A stretch of DNA of 64,000 nt, from assembly GCA_947184155.2 (NCBI GenBank), contig CAMXCT020001381.1, forward strand, positions 1 through 64,000, read 5' to 3'. Numbering within the stretch: the stretch's first letter is position 1; each line of letters starts with the position of its first letter. A model generated the notes under the pieces. That model worked only from the letters and a program-made list of their open reading frames with translations, was not told the DNA's origin and ran no database searches. Shown here piece by piece: positions 20,395-30,701 of this stretch. The position numbers were made by a program, and so were the translations under genes. This DNA comes from Cladocopium goreaui. Taxonomy: Eukaryota > Sar > Dinophyceae > Suessiales > Symbiodiniaceae.

Positions 20395-20501
20395 TTGACC
20401 GCCTGTTGTGCCTTTGTTTTTTGATTGCCTTGTGGGTTAGATACTTCAATTTGAACGGGTTAAACGGTTCCTCCCCTGAGGCCGGGGCCCCGCACCTGCA
20501 G

Positions 20502-20614
20502 TGAAGGACTCCTCTGTATGGGACACGGAACATAATGACATCAAGCTGATCCACCAGCTGCAGTTTGACCCTCGCAAGGCTTGGAGCACAGCAAACCGGT
20601 TCTTCGTGACAACT
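20502..20614 (+). CDS. Possible downstream exon of the helicase gene
   Basis: A short coding-like block containing SSVWDTEHNDIKLIHQ and FDPRKAWSTANRFF lies between a CACCTGCAG acceptor (ending 20501) and an AACT/GTATGC donor (20615). Splicing from the donor at 20351 gives a 151-nt GT-AG intron of phase 1 that keeps the frame open. The next exon was not found. Alternatively the gene simply stops at 20394. Confidence 0.4.
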
Positions 20615-21440
20615 GTATGCGTTTGTTTGCCTTCATTGATTTTTTGTTGGGAGCTTTTCTTTGGAAATTGTCAGGATGTAGGGGTGAGGTCTGATTTCTG
20701 AATCCGTGAAATGCAAAAATGCGTAACAAGACATGGTCAGAAAATTGATTAGGATGAGCTGTCCAAGGTGCTTTGCACTGTGCTGTCAAGAATGGTGTGC
20801 AGGGTGCTGTCGAAGGTGGTGTCCAGCGTGTTGTCCAGGGTGCGGTGGCGAATGTTGGCAAGGGCGCTGCAGGGTGCTGTCCAGGGTGCAGGCGGGTGCG
20901 GTGGCGAGTCTTGGCAAGGTGCTGTGCAGGGCAGCCATTCCACTGCGATCTGCGCAGACTGACTTGCAAAGCACAATACCACACCATCAACAAAGAAGAG
21001 AAAAAGTCACTTGGAACATCTTGGAACCCTCAGTTACACTGCGCGCGCAAATTGAGCCGGATTCGGCGGCAAAGCGACGACGTCCGCACCCATCGCGTAC
21101 CCGAGCCACCATGACTTTTCTTGATGAATCACTCTTGCCTTTTAGGTTTCAGATTGGTGACCTTTATTGGCCTTCTCTCGTCCAAATTATCCAGCAGGAG
21201 GTTCCCACCTTCTCCGCTCCAAAAAAATCAAAAGTATCATGGATGTTTGGCCCTTGCTCCTGCTGAGCAGGGCCCAGTGTCACAAATTGAGACCTCTTTC
21301 TCCCAGAGGCCATACCTGCATGGAAATAAAAAATGTTCATCAGTGGTTTTGGGTTAGAAAAAATGTGTTTTCAAAAAATCACCTGGTTTCAAGTTCAAAA
21401 AGCAGGAGGTTCCCACCATCTCCGCTAGGTTCCTTGCATT
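20615..21440. other. Non-coding, with GC-rich GGTGC repeats at about 20760-20940
   Basis: No gene. At 20760-20940 words such as GGGTGCTGTC, GTCCAGGGTGCGG and GTGGCGAATGTTGGCAAGG recur with a short irregular period, keeping several frames open by chance. GCAGGAGGTTCCCACC is duplicated near 21196 and 21403. A GGCCC...GGGCC hairpin lies near 21249-21275. Confidence 0.5.
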
Positions 21441-22087
21441 AAATGTCCGTCCTGCCCCCCAAAAATTGGTTAAAATGTATGTTCTAAGATGTATCATATA
21501 TATCATATATCAGTATTATAACAGTATCATAATCATTTTTAATTTGGTTGATTGTTTCATTTTACCATCAACCATATCAAAATCATCACGACCTACCACA
21601 TTCTCACATCATCCATTTCATCATAAATCAGCAAAGTCTATCATATCATCACCTCATCCATTATCATAAAATCATCACTACCTACCACATCCCCACCCCA
21701 TCCAGTTTATACCTAAATTATAACGAATAACCATATAACAAAAAAACTCAACAAACATAAGCAATACAATAGTCTATAAAAAAGACAATACAGTACCATA
21801 AACTCTAGCAACAAATCATACACTCACCCTTGTTCATATGCCCATGGTATCGCTAATACCTATGAGATGGACTTTAGGATAAATTCTTCCTAGAATTTAT
21901 CTATAAAGCCACATCCCAGCTTTGGTAAAGCTAATACATAAAACTAGTTGAGAAGAACACCATATATCTAATAATTGATACTATTAAGATTTTTGTTTTT
22001 TAATCGTTATAACCGTTCCAAACAAATTCATTCAAATATCCCTTTATGCTTCCCATATCGACCAAGTGGCTGTCATCACCAATCATA

Positions 22088-22628
22088 TTAACAACATACA
22101 TCCACAGCAAATTTAATAAGCACATTTAATATTAAAGGTCTTGCGCGATATACTCGTTTGTTGTAACTAAAGTATCCTTCTTCTTCCATTTGTAGCTCCA
22201 TTGTTCTATCACATAGTTTGTCTCTATCATAGACATCTGGTATGATATACACTGATAATAAGAAATAATTGTCTTTGAAAAACTTTTTTAAAACTTTGTT
22301 GATTTGTTTGTATTCACCTTCAGAAGAATCTATCAGTTTATTTATTTCTCGCACCTTTTACTGTCTTGGGGCTGTCGGCAAAGAATAGCCTTGGTTTGTT
22401 GAGCCTGAAGTAATCAAGTTGTATTTCAATAATGCACATCTTTAGGAATTTTCCTTTGTCAATCATACTGGCTTCTTTCTCTCTTACCTTACTACATCCA
22501 TTACAATAAACATTGTAGTCGCTTATTTGTTCGCATAACTGTGGGGCAAGTAAATGACTTAATGATACTCTCACATCATTTTTCATACAATCACATTTGG
22601 AATTATAACCATAATGAAATAGCATCAT
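22088..22628 (-). pseudogene. Unidentified AT-rich gene, weakly USP-like
   Basis: Two minus-strand frames meet near 22345 and seem to be one gene with a frameshift: a 5' part of about 96 residues (22628 to 22338) and a 3' part of 88 (22354 to 22088). The first contains NVYCNGCSKV, a CxxC pair, then a stretch reminiscent of the finger region of ubiquitin-specific proteases, but no catalytic Cys or His box is visible. The second is Lys/Asp/Tyr-rich with SVYIIPDVYDRD. The composition matches the polymerase fragment, so it is probably a Polinton-element gene. Function unknown. Confidence 0.3.
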
Positions 22629-22833
22629 AATTTCCTACTTATAAAATATATGAAGTCTTTAAGTCTTATTCAGTGAATAACACTTAAACATATATTAATA
22701 TTAACATATATAGGTATTGATATGATGAATATGAATACATATGATGAATATGAATACACATGTTATAGACTATTTACTTATACACGATAAAGCCGAAATA
22801 CCTAAAAGAGAAAGAACAAATCAATTATCATAG

Positions 22834-23394
22834 ATGGTAAGAAATTTAGATACAACAAGGCTAAGCCATTATCAAACACTTTGAAAAAACTAAAGTCAGT
22901 TTCAGAAACTAATGAATATAAAAGCCATTCAGTTAGAACAATGAACCTGAATTTAAAGAAAGCAATGACTAGGATATGTTATTAAAAACAAATTTAGAGT
23001 TCAAGAAGGAGTATCAGCATTCAAAAGGTATGCTAATAATCTCACACTTGTAAATAGGCATTTTCAAGGAGAACAAGGCGTATCAATGATAGTTCATCAA
23101 AAATATAGATTACTAGAATTCTTAAGAAATAATAGAAATATGAAATTAAACATCAGGGCTGAAGGTTTATTCAATAAACCTGAAACTAATGACGAGGATG
23201 AAGAACCCGAAGAAAGGACAGTCTTATACAAGTTGCCTTCAACAAGATTTAATGTCCATAAGGAGGATGATTTAACACAAGCGCTTGAGGACAGCGTAAA
23301 ACAAATACTCTTACAGATTGAGAAACTACAAGGCACATCATCAAATTTACAGTTCAAGAAAATCACATCTATAACAATACACTATGACAAGTAT
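22834..23394 (+). pseudogene. Polinton-type DNA polymerase B, N-terminal part
   Basis: The reading starts at an ATG at 22834 (DGKKFRYNKAKPL), changes frame near 22970, and continues with VQEGVSAFKRYANN, NMKLNIRAEG and a VKQILLQIEKLQ helix. It ends ITIHYDKY, the signature just before the Y.PTRAG..I.LP block of Polinton/Maverick PolB proteins. That next block is found 23 kb away at 46361, in register, showing a later insertion. The frame change means this copy is dead. Confidence 0.6.
23387..23394 (+). repeat. Putative 8-bp target duplication, left
   Basis: ACAAGTAT at the break in the polymerase gene corresponds to ACAAATAT at 46356-46363 (7 of 8). The polymerase codons AAG TAT overlap it. 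It supports insertion of a transposon that makes 8-bp duplications. Confidence 0.45.
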
Positions 23395-23741
23395 CCGTCC
23401 GGGGGGTTATTCGGACCTTAATTTACAGTCGAATGTGTATTTTGTATTGGCAGGGCCATGCGAATTGCAACTTCATATCTGCAAGGAATTTGATCAAATT
23501 CCTTTCTCCAAGTGTAAAAAACCAGGGTTTTGGGCCATTTTGTTTTGATATATGCGTGCTTTGTTTATCAATGTGTTTTTTTTCCGGAACGTTTTCATCC
23601 AAAGGCTTCTTTGTGCAACTGTCGACCAGTAGCCTGAAACAAGTGTTTCTTCTGGACCCGCCGCCATTGCCACTGCTGCGCATCTGTCCTAATTCCAGCC
23701 ATATAACATCTGTCCTAACTATCGTAACTGCAGCCATATCC
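23395..23741 (+). mobile_element. Putative non-autonomous DNA transposon, left part
   Basis: Starts CCGTCCGGGG...TTCGGACC. The reverse complement of the other end (46333-46355) reads GCTAGCGGGG...CCGGACC, matching at 14 of 23 positions. With the 8-bp flanking repeat this suggests a hAT-like MITE of about 0.9 kb, split by the giant LTR element. The right part is at 45814-46355. The CATCTGTCCTAACT and GCCATATCC words near the break also occur in the right part. No coding sequence is credible here. Confidence 0.45.
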
Positions 23742-23959
23742 TGTCAAAGGGAACTGCACGGTAGCTTACAGTGTCATGTACATATTCATGCATGTCAACT
23801 GTATTGCGACTTATGCCAACTTGTTTGGCTCAAGATCCAATCATTGCAAGGTAAAACAGCGAGCGCTTGCCACCGCATGTCGTCGGCTTGAGGCTAACAA
23901 CGTTGACACTTGAGCACCTGACTGCATTGTAACCCGGAACAAGGGTAGAATTGTTCACA
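23742..23959 (+). repeat. 5' LTR
   Basis: 218 bp, TGTCAAAGGG...TTGTTCACA. It differs from the 3' LTR at only two positions (T/C in CTTATGCC, A/G in GTAAAACAG). It contains TTTGGCTCAAG at 23824-23834, identical to the last 11 bases of the spliced leader. No clear TATA box or polyadenylation signal was recognised. Confidence 0.95.
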
Positions 23960-23990
23960 GGTTATCAGCCGTAGTGCTCTTACCCTCAAC
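23960..23990 (+). promoter_or_regulatory. Primer-binding site resembling an internal tRNA region
   Basis: The bases directly inside the 5' LTR are GGTTATCAGCCGTAGTGC then TCTTACCCTCAAC. Their reverse complement reads GTTGAGGGTAAGAGCA, like a tRNA D-arm, then CTACGG, then CTGATAACC, like an anticodon loop with GAT. There is no TGG complementary to a tRNA CCA end. Drosophila copia is primed by a 5' half of initiator tRNA ending in the anticodon stem, and this site has the same layout. One extra base in the anticodon stem and the unidentified tRNA leave doubt. Confidence 0.5.
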
Positions 23991-24076
23991 GATGGAAGGG
24001 TGCTCACGTGCTGTTAGCCGACGCCTGGAGCAAACGATCGTGGACGCAAAGAACCGATCAGCTCTACATCGCAAAG

Positions 24077-25200
24077 ATGCAAGGCAGCAGTGGTGACACT
24101 CGGTTTACCTTCAACGACGATCCTGTAGCGCCAGCCGAAGAAGCTTCGCAGACTTCACCTGGTACTGCAGAAAGTGGGTCGAAATCAACAATGTCGAGAA
24201 CGACTATGTCAGGATGGAATATGCCTGGACTGCGGAGGAGAGCTACAGCTAGTACTCTAAGATCGGCACGTGATGGCGCTCAAAGTGGAACACGACAAAG
24301 AAGCCATCGGTCGCCGAGAAGAACACCTACCCGACCGGGAACTCCGAGAGCAATCGAGGACCAACCCGGCAGGACAAGGGATGACGGTCGAACCAAGAGA
24401 CGAACAGCAGAAACAAGTGGAAGTAGAGGAAGTAGAGAACCCATTTCAGTAATTGATGAACTAAGTCCCTCCAAGAGAAGATGGCCCAGTTGGAACTATA
24501 TGCTGCGTCACGGGATCAACTCATCAAGGATATTGAAGTCAAATTCACGGACTACCTCCGGATTCAAAATCAGAATGTGTATGATGAATTCAATACCCTC
24601 AACCAACGATTGATGTACTCAACCAATGAAGTTGCAGAATATCAAGCTGAACTGATGTTAGCTTCTCGAGAAGATGAGGGTGCAACATTTCGCATCGAAG
24701 AACTCGAACGCCGAGGTGGCCTCATGGCGGACGGAGCCGGGAGAATTCATCAACGAGGAATGGAGATCCAGGAAGAGTACAAGGACGAAGTATCCCACCT
24801 TCGAGGACTATTGGGTAACACTGAATCAAGATTACAACAGATGCAACATAACAGTGATCTTGCTACAAGTGTTGCTGAGAAGTTGTTGCAAGAAGGAAGA
24901 GAGATGCAAGCTGGTCTTGAGAATTCCATAGTGGAGTATCGTAATCAATCCGAACTGGTATCGTACTCTCAAACTCATCTGGAGATGGCCAATCAACGAC
25001 GAACTTTTGAGGTTAAAGAGTTAATGGATGAAAACAATTTGATGAGTGAAGCACTAGTACATTCCCGTAAACAAGCTGAGTTGTATGAGAACAGTATGAA
25101 ACAGATCACTAGAGTCATTATAGAAAGAAGGTACATGAGGCAAACCAGGCCAAGATTGAGAGTGATCTGCGTCACCGAAACACCGAGCATGATACAATGA
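24077..25200 (+). pseudogene. Gag N-terminal region, frame-shifted
   Basis: The likely start is MQGSSGDTRFTFNDD at 24077. Coding-like sequence moves between frames near 24270, 24480 and 25130. It includes a Ser/Arg/Thr-rich segment, a charged stretch (KVEHDKEAIGRREEH) and a long coiled coil (24481 onward: RDQLIKDIEVKFTDYL, SRLQQMQHNSDLATS). The last shift is local: VHEANQAKIESDLRH is in frame with the downstream ORF. With repair of single-base shifts it would be one gag N-terminus joined to the 25197 frame. Confidence 0.6.
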
Positions 25201-28200
25201 AGCGCTTTGAGGCTTACCGGAATGTCGAATCTGAGGCTATCGCTCGACTAAGGCTTGAATCCAATCTGAGCGTGAGTGCCAATAGCAAGATGGAGCACTA
25301 TGAGAAGCTCTACGAGAATGAACATGCTCTGAACGATGAACTCCGAGCTGAGGTCAAGGACCGGGAAACGAAGTTGAGACGATCATTGAGAGAGGATCCT
25401 GCGGCCAACGGCGAAGGTCCTAATCGAGTCGCGATTGAACACCTCGAGAGTCAGATCAAGATCGCACAGATTAGGACCCAGGACCTTGTGGAAGAGCTTG
25501 GAGAATGCATGTCTGCCAATATCAGGCTGAAAGATGAAGTGGCTGAAGCTCCGAAGTTAGGGCCCACGACTCACTTTGGTTCTGAAGTTGCGACACTTAG
25601 GTCTGAATTAGAAAGTGAGCGGAAGTTGAAGCTGGCTAGTGGCGCCCAACATTATGAAAGGTCTTGTGAATATATGGGGGAACTTCGGGATAGGGATGAA
25701 ACGTTGAAGTTAAAGGATTCCGAAATTCAGAACATGAAACGAAGTGTTGATGATTTGAGAAGAAGCTTAAGAGATGCAGAGATAATCATCAAGACTCAAG
25801 GGGATCCTAGCCGACTCCCTTACTCCGCAGGTATCCCTCCGATCGACCTTTCATCGAGGTCTAAAGTTGAGGCATTGGAGAACGAGGTGAATGCAGCAAA
25901 CACCGAGATGACTGTGCTTAGGGCATGGAACCGACAATTGGATGAGGCGCTGAATGAAGAGATGAACGCCGCCAATGCCGGTTATGTCTATGATGAGCCA
26001 GTCAAACAACAGCCATCGCAACCAGGTCAACGAGTGGCCGAACTTCTGCGTGATGTTGATCGGCAGATTGCTGCTGACATGAGAGCACAGGGATTTGATG
26101 TTCCGAATGGAGACGGACCTCCTGATCCAAGTGGACCACCAGAACCTCCTGGACCACCAGGACCACCAGGACTTCCTTCAGTTCGTGGATCCCAGAGAGA
26201 ATCTGCAGCCGATGATGTATCTACGACGGCATTTACTGCTGTTGAACCTCCAAGAGTTTCTCGAAGGGAAGCCGACAAGGTGTACATCGGCCCATGGCCG
26301 AAGCATCAAAATCTTGGAGTGTGGACATCTGACCTTATCAAGAGCGTCTGTCTAGCCGCCAACGACGGTGATAGAGCTTCTTGGGAGGCATGGTTACAAC
26401 CGGCAACACAGCAAAACCCTGACCTTGACTTCCTGAACGACAGTGATGGCCAGAGATTCCAATCTATCGACGCAAAGCTTTCCATTGCTCTGTCCAATGT
26501 CATCACCCAGGCTGGTGATGTTGCTCGACATGTAGCTATGAAGCTGAGGTTGAGGACTCAGGCACATGGTCGGAGAGGAACATATGTCATGGGACGGGAA
26601 ATACTTGCCATGATCTTGAACCATTTCAGAACACCAGGGCAACGAGAGACCGCATTCACGATGGAGCACATCATTAAATCGCAATACCTTGGAGATGCGA
26701 ACATTGAAGTGCTCTACGAAAAGTGGATGGAAATGGTCACAAACATGATGCCGGATGACATCCCTCCTGATGATTGGTTACGAGACGTTCTATATAAGAA
26801 AATCAGAAATTCCCATCTGTTGATGTTTGATATCAAGCAATTTGAATCATGGATTGAAGGAGATCCTAGGATATCCTACCAGCATCTTCTCGATGTTATG
26901 GAGCGACAGATTGCCAGGATTAGAGAAGACAAACATGTTGCTGCTAGAGAGAAGTATGCAAGAGATTTCGCTGGTGGAGGGAAGACTACGACACCTGCAC
27001 CATCGACACCCGCTCCACAGGACGCAAATCCGAAGGCCAAGGAGAAAGCTGCTCCGAAAGCCAAAGCTAAAGTCGTGGCTGCTCCGGTTCTACCATCTCC
27101 CCAACCGAAACAACATGCCAAAGGTAAAGGGAAAGGGAAGAAGTGTGGAAAGTCGAAGACTCCAAGTCCAAGCCCACGAGACAAGAAGAAGATTCCATGT
27201 CATTTCCACTTTATCAAGAAGTCTTGCAAGAAAGGAAAAGATTGTGAATACAGTCATGATCAGAAGACGTTTGATGCTAGCAAGACTGGCGGATCGGGAA
27301 AGGGAGGTGGAAAGACGCCAAGAAGTCAATCTCCAGCCAATAGGACAAAGAAGATAGATGAGCCATGCTGGCATTGGGCGAAAGGGAAGTGCCGCTACGG
27401 TGACAAGTGCAACAAACGACATGATCCACACTTGTTCAACACGGCACCCAACACTGAGTCAGCTTCATCCAAGGCGACTCCTGCACTTCTTCATGATGAT
27501 AGCGGTGACGAGATGCCGATCTTCAAGGCAGCATCCAGTCAGATGAAGAAGAAAGTCAAGTTCGACACGAAGGAAGATGAAGTTCATGTTTATGAGAAGA
27601 AAGACTTCGTGAAGTGTACCCGTAAGTCTCAAACTGACCCCAAGATGCATGGAAAGGTAGGTAAGACCACGGAAGAAATCAGAAAGGATGATCAGTGGGC
27701 CTACTCATGCAGACATGCACTCAGCCGAGGAAAAGCCATGGCCATTATCATGGATGAGAGAGGAGACGTCATCGTCGGCCCGACGTTGGACATCATGATC
27801 AAGATGGAACTCGACGATAATGATGAACCGGTGAGAGAAGTCTTCGTCGAGAACTACGTCCAACATGTGGAAGGTCGATATGGCAAGAGGGGAAACATCA
27901 TGTGTATCACAGTGCCGGTTGAGGAGAGAGACAAGAGATTCATTATGGATTCTGGTAGCGGACATGATCTCATCTCTGCTAGAAAGATCGACAGAATGGA
28001 TCTTCCAACTTATGATGACACAACCGTGAACTTCCATACCGCAAATGGTGTGACCAGCTCAATAACACGTTCCGACATCGAGTTCGAGGTCTTTGATGGA
28101 CCTGCTCAAGCACATATCCTGGAAGATACGCCCTCAGTGCTATCCATGGGGAAACGATGTCTTGACCTTGGATACTCATTCATTTGGCCTTCTGGGAAAA

Positions 28201-28823
28201 GCCCATATATGCTTGATGCCGACGGACACATCATTGAAATGACTGTCAAAGACTACATCCCATATGTGAGCATCGATCAGAAGAAGAAGAAAGGACGATC
28301 GTCAAGAATCGAAAAGATCCTGAACATCATCAGTGACGAATGCTCAACATCTGAGGGCGAGAACATGATGGTCATCGATGGTGAAAGTGGAGATGAGCTG
28401 GAAGATCTTACCGACAACGTCGGAAGATCAGAAGGCAAGTCGCACAATAGAGCCAAGAAGAAGAAGAGCAAGGGCAAGAAAGCTATGAAGATGCCCGAAG
28501 TTGCCGTTGGTAGTGATGCAGGTGATGCTGAAGAAATGTCATGTTATGCAGCCGATGATTGTGATGAATTTGATGACGATTCTGGATATGAACCAAGCAT
28601 CGGTCCTGACGTCGAGGATGTGGAACATGACATTGAAGTTGAAAAGATTCCTGATGGAGGTGCACGTGAAGATGATGACGACGTCATTGATGTGGATGAA
28701 GAGGATGGCAGTGTCAGACTGAGCAAGAGAGGAGCCCTGAAGAATGAAGCAAGAACTAAGGTTCACCTCTTAACTCATCGATACAAAACCCTTATTGTGA
28801 GTCATATGTTCGTGCCAAGATGA
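25197..28823 (+). CDS. Gag-protease polyprotein with CCCH fingers
   Basis: 1208 codons. Residues 1-200 are coiled coil; about 305-325 is a Gly-Pro-Pro collagen-like run; about 360-590 is the copia-like gag core (VYIGPWPKHQNLGVW, DVARHVAMKLRLR, ISYQHLLDVMERQIA). Two CCCH zinc fingers follow at Cys668 (C-X8-C-X5-C-X3-H) and Cys724 (C-X7-C-X5-C-X3-H) instead of a retroviral CCHC knuckle. The aspartic protease is FIMDSGSGHDLI with catalytic Asp918. Acidic and Lys-rich linkers lead to HLLTHRYK, the start of an integrase zinc-binding motif that is cut by a frameshift near 28782. Gag packages element RNA; the protease matures the polyprotein. Continues in the next frame at 28820. Confidence 0.85.
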   Translation: MKRFEAYRNVESEAIARLRLESNLSVSANSKMEHYEKLYENEHALNDELRAEVKDRETKLRRSLREDPAANGEGPNRVAIEHLESQIKIAQIRTQDLVEELGECMSANIRLKDEVAEAPKLGPTTHFGSEVATLRSELESERKLKLASGAQHYERSCEYMGELRDRDETLKLKDSEIQNMKRSVDDLRRSLRDAEIIIKTQGDPSRLPYSAGIPPIDLSSRSKVEALENEVNAANTEMTVLRAWNRQLDEALNEEMNAANAGYVYDEPVKQQPSQPGQRVAELLRDVDRQIAADMRAQGFDVPNGDGPPDPSGPPEPPGPPGPPGLPSVRGSQRESAADDVSTTAFTAVEPPRVSRREADKVYIGPWPKHQNLGVWTSDLIKSVCLAANDGDRASWEAWLQPATQQNPDLDFLNDSDGQRFQSIDAKLSIALSNVITQAGDVARHVAMKLRLRTQAHGRRGTYVMGREILAMILNHFRTPGQRETAFTMEHIIKSQYLGDANIEVLYEKWMEMVTNMMPDDIPPDDWLRDVLYKKIRNSHLLMFDIKQFESWIEGDPRISYQHLLDVMERQIARIREDKHVAAREKYARDFAGGGKTTTPAPSTPAPQDANPKAKEKAAPKAKAKVVAAPVLPSPQPKQHAKGKGKGKKCGKSKTPSPSPRDKKKIPCHFHFIKKSCKKGKDCEYSHDQKTFDASKTGGSGKGGGKTPRSQSPANRTKKIDEPCWHWAKGKCRYGDKCNKRHDPHLFNTAPNTESASSKATPALLHDDSGDEMPIFKAASSQMKKKVKFDTKEDEVHVYEKKDFVKCTRKSQTDPKMHGKVGKTTEEIRKDDQWAYSCRHALSRGKAMAIIMDERGDVIVGPTLDIMIKMELDDNDEPVREVFVENYVQHVEGRYGKRGNIMCITVPVEERDKRFIMDSGSGHDLISARKIDRMDLPTYDDTTVNFHTANGVTSSITRSDIEFEVFDGPAQAHILEDTPSVLSMGKRCLDLGYSFIWPSGKSPYMLDADGHIIEMTVKDYIPYVSIDQKKKKGRSSRIEKILNIISDECSTSEGENMMVIDGESGDELEDLTDNVGRSEGKSHNRAKKKKSKGKKAMKMPEVAVGSDAGDAEEMSCYAADDCDEFDDDSGYEPSIGPDVEDVEHDIEVEKIPDGGAREDDDDVIDVDEEDGSVRLSKRGALKNEARTKVHLLTHRYKTLIVSHMFVPR

Positions 28824-29275
28824 AGCACAGGAAAACGTTTAGGGGAGCATTTCAACGCAAGCTCACGAAGTTTGGGGACCTTGTTACGTTTGACTATGTC
28901 GACAATCGTCGAATTGCTGAACAGGACTATGGAGACGACAAGACCATCTTTGTCATCCGAGATCGGTATACTGGAATGATCCAGTCCTACCCGTCTGCAC
29001 GCAAAGACACAGACGCTGTGATTCGAGCAGTGAAGCAATTCATGGGTCGTCGAAAGATCAGAGAGGCCTATTCACATGATGCCCCACAGTTCGACAAGGC
29101 AATGAAAGCTCTGAAGATTCCCATGGATACGTCTCTGGCCGGAAAGACAAAGCACAACTCGCTTGCTGAAAGAACGAACCAATTCGTGTTGGTGGCAACG
29201 ACTACATGTCTGCTTGAAGCTGGTATTCTCCTTGTTTTTGGATGTATGCCATCAAGTGTGTTAGCCATTTGTTGA
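28820..29275 (+). CDS. Integrase catalytic core
   Basis: Frame change from the previous ORF near 28782. The rve-type core shows FGDLVTFDYV (first Asp), YSHDAPQF (second Asp, His in place of the more usual Ser-Asp spacing) and NSLAERTNQF (Glu). All three DDE residues are visible. The upstream zinc-binding end reads NPYCES in the shifted frame, so one Cys of the HHCC set seems lost. Inserts element cDNA into the genome. The 3' end passes into a third frame near 29240. Confidence 0.75.
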   Translation: MKHRKTFRGAFQRKLTKFGDLVTFDYVDNRRIAEQDYGDDKTIFVIRDRYTGMIQSYPSARKDTDAVIRAVKQFMGRRKIREAYSHDAPQFDKAMKALKIPMDTSLAGKTKHNSLAERTNQFVLVATTTCLLEAGILLVFGCMPSSVLAIC

Positions 29276-30201
29276 ACATTGAACCAAACGATGAAGAGGT
29301 AAGTTCTTGGTGTCAGTTACATGGTGAAGAGTTCAAGGGTAAGATGATACCTTTCGGTGTACTTGTCTACTTCAAACCAAGTGGGTCCCGAGAACGAGAA
29401 CAACAACACAAGTTTGATCCTATGGGAATACCTGGAGTGTTTGCTGGTTATTCTCTAGGGCCAGGACTCCATTGGTCAAGAAAGTATAGGGTTTGGGCTT
29501 TATGCGATTGGACCAAACAAAGCTTGGCTTATGACGCTGAGAAACCCATTGCAAAGCTCAGGACCCCTCATTACACCGAAAGAGTTGAATTGAAGGAACC
29601 ATTGGAATTCCCATGCAAAGCTGAGTATGAGAAGATCAATGTTACCATTGAGGGCCTGAAGGTCAAAGACAGGTTGGACGGGAACTCAGAAATGCTACTG
29701 CCACCACCACCAGAAGATGATGATGATGATGAAGATGACGATGGAGATGGCGGTGGATTGCCTTCATCGAAGGTTCCACAGAAGAAAATAGAAGGGGAAC
29801 TATCATTGGATGAAATAGATGCTGAACTGTTCCCTGAAGATCCACCGATAAGAATGGGACCACCAGGTATCAACAAACCAGCTCATCCGGACCTTGAGAT
29901 TCTTGAAGGAGGCCCTGAACACTACTCTGTAGGGAAGGCCGGTGATGGTGTTGTATACTTGAATGATGATGGTGAATGGGTGAAACTTAATTCTCGCGGT
30001 CATCCATACCGCATTGATGAACGAGGATTTCGCCGCATTTCGGGCACTCCAGGGCCGTTCAAGATATACTCCAAAGGAATGGCAGAAAATGTCCCCCCGA
30101 TGTTCGGAAAGGGATCGCCAAAGCCGAGGAGAAGAAGACTGAGGCCGAAATGGAGAGGAAGAAAAGCGAGGCGAAGATCAAGGAGAGTGAAGGCAGAATG
30201 A
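29242..30201 (+). CDS. Integrase C-terminal region and linker
   Basis: Starts in the new frame with IKCVSHLLNIEPNDEEV. FKGKMIPFGVLVYFKPS, then GIPGVFAGYSLGPGLHW, is the post-core segment seen in dinoflagellate copia integrases. From about residue 150 it is acidic and Pro-rich (PPPPEDDDDDEDDDGDGG), ending in a basic Arg/Lys tail. It overlaps the next frame at 30150. Confidence 0.65.
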   Translation: MYAIKCVSHLLNIEPNDEEVSSWCQLHGEEFKGKMIPFGVLVYFKPSGSREREQQHKFDPMGIPGVFAGYSLGPGLHWSRKYRVWALCDWTKQSLAYDAEKPIAKLRTPHYTERVELKEPLEFPCKAEYEKINVTIEGLKVKDRLDGNSEMLLPPPPEDDDDDEDDDGDGGGLPSSKVPQKKIEGELSLDEIDAELFPEDPPIRMGPPGINKPAHPDLEILEGGPEHYSVGKAGDGVVYLNDDGEWVKLNSRGHPYRIDERGFRRISGTPGPFKIYSKGMAENVPPMFGKGSPKPRRRRLRPKWRGRKARRRSRRVKAE

Positions 30202-30701
30202 AGAAAAGAGAAGAAAAGAAGAAGGATAAAGCTGATAAGAAGTCTTCAAGCTCCGGAAAGAAGAAGGATGATGATCACGAGACAGGAGTGGCCAAACCAC
30301 AGGATCATGTTTGCAGAGGGAAGATATTTCAGTATGGTAAAGTGCCCCCTATTCCCCACGGGAAAGGGACTACTGCTACTGTTGCTGATTTGTCTGACAC
30401 TGACGTTCCTGAAGATGATGACTTCATCGTGGAATGGGACGAATGGTCCGAGGTCGAGAAAGGACGAGGTCCGAAGGCCACGTGGCACAATGACCACGTG
30501 TATGACTTCAACCAGGGAAAGGTGGTCGCAACCGCAACTTTGCACGACGCGGGACCCAGTATTCATGAATCATGTGACTCGATCGGGAACATTCATTCAT
30601 TTCCATGCATGCCATGCATCAACCAATATGATTATCATCGAGAAAAGAATCTGTTGATGATGGTGGCATTAACCTCAACAAGATGTTCAACACTGCAGTA
30701 G
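30150..30701 (+). CDS. Charged linker between integrase and RT
   Basis: 183 codons in another frame. A Lys/Glu-rich start (KIKESEGRMKKREEKK) is followed by an acidic patch with VEWDEWSEVEKGRG. It overlaps both neighbours and has no known domain. Probably the natural continuation of the integrase-RT linker, reached by a frameshift. Confidence 0.5.
   Translation: MERKKSEAKIKESEGRMKKREEKKKDKADKKSSSSGKKKDDDHETGVAKPQDHVCRGKIFQYGKVPPIPHGKGTTATVADLSDTDVPEDDDFIVEWDEWSEVEKGRGPKATWHNDHVYDFNQGKVVATATLHDAGPSIHESCDSIGNIHSFPCMPCINQYDYHREKNLLMMVALTSTRCSTLQ

Larger units (their letters stand above)
21441..23394. mobile_element. AT-rich Polinton/Maverick-like fragment, left part
   Basis: Base composition drops sharply to AT-rich at about 21470 and stays so until 23394. 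It holds part of a protein-primed DNA polymerase gene on the plus strand (22834-23394) and a broken unidentified frame on the minus strand (22088-22628). The polymerase continues at 46356. 21470-22080 contains only AT-rich simple words (ATCATCAC, CATCCATT). Terminal repeats were not seen, so this is a fragment. Confidence 0.65.

Noticed and set aside
20733..21266. ORF of 177 codons
   Set aside because: Its first third is a GC-rich repeat and the rest has no coding character.
23960..23990. A tRNA gene on the minus strand
   Set aside because: Only the D-arm to anticodon-loop half is present and it abuts the LTR exactly; a primer-binding site explains it better.
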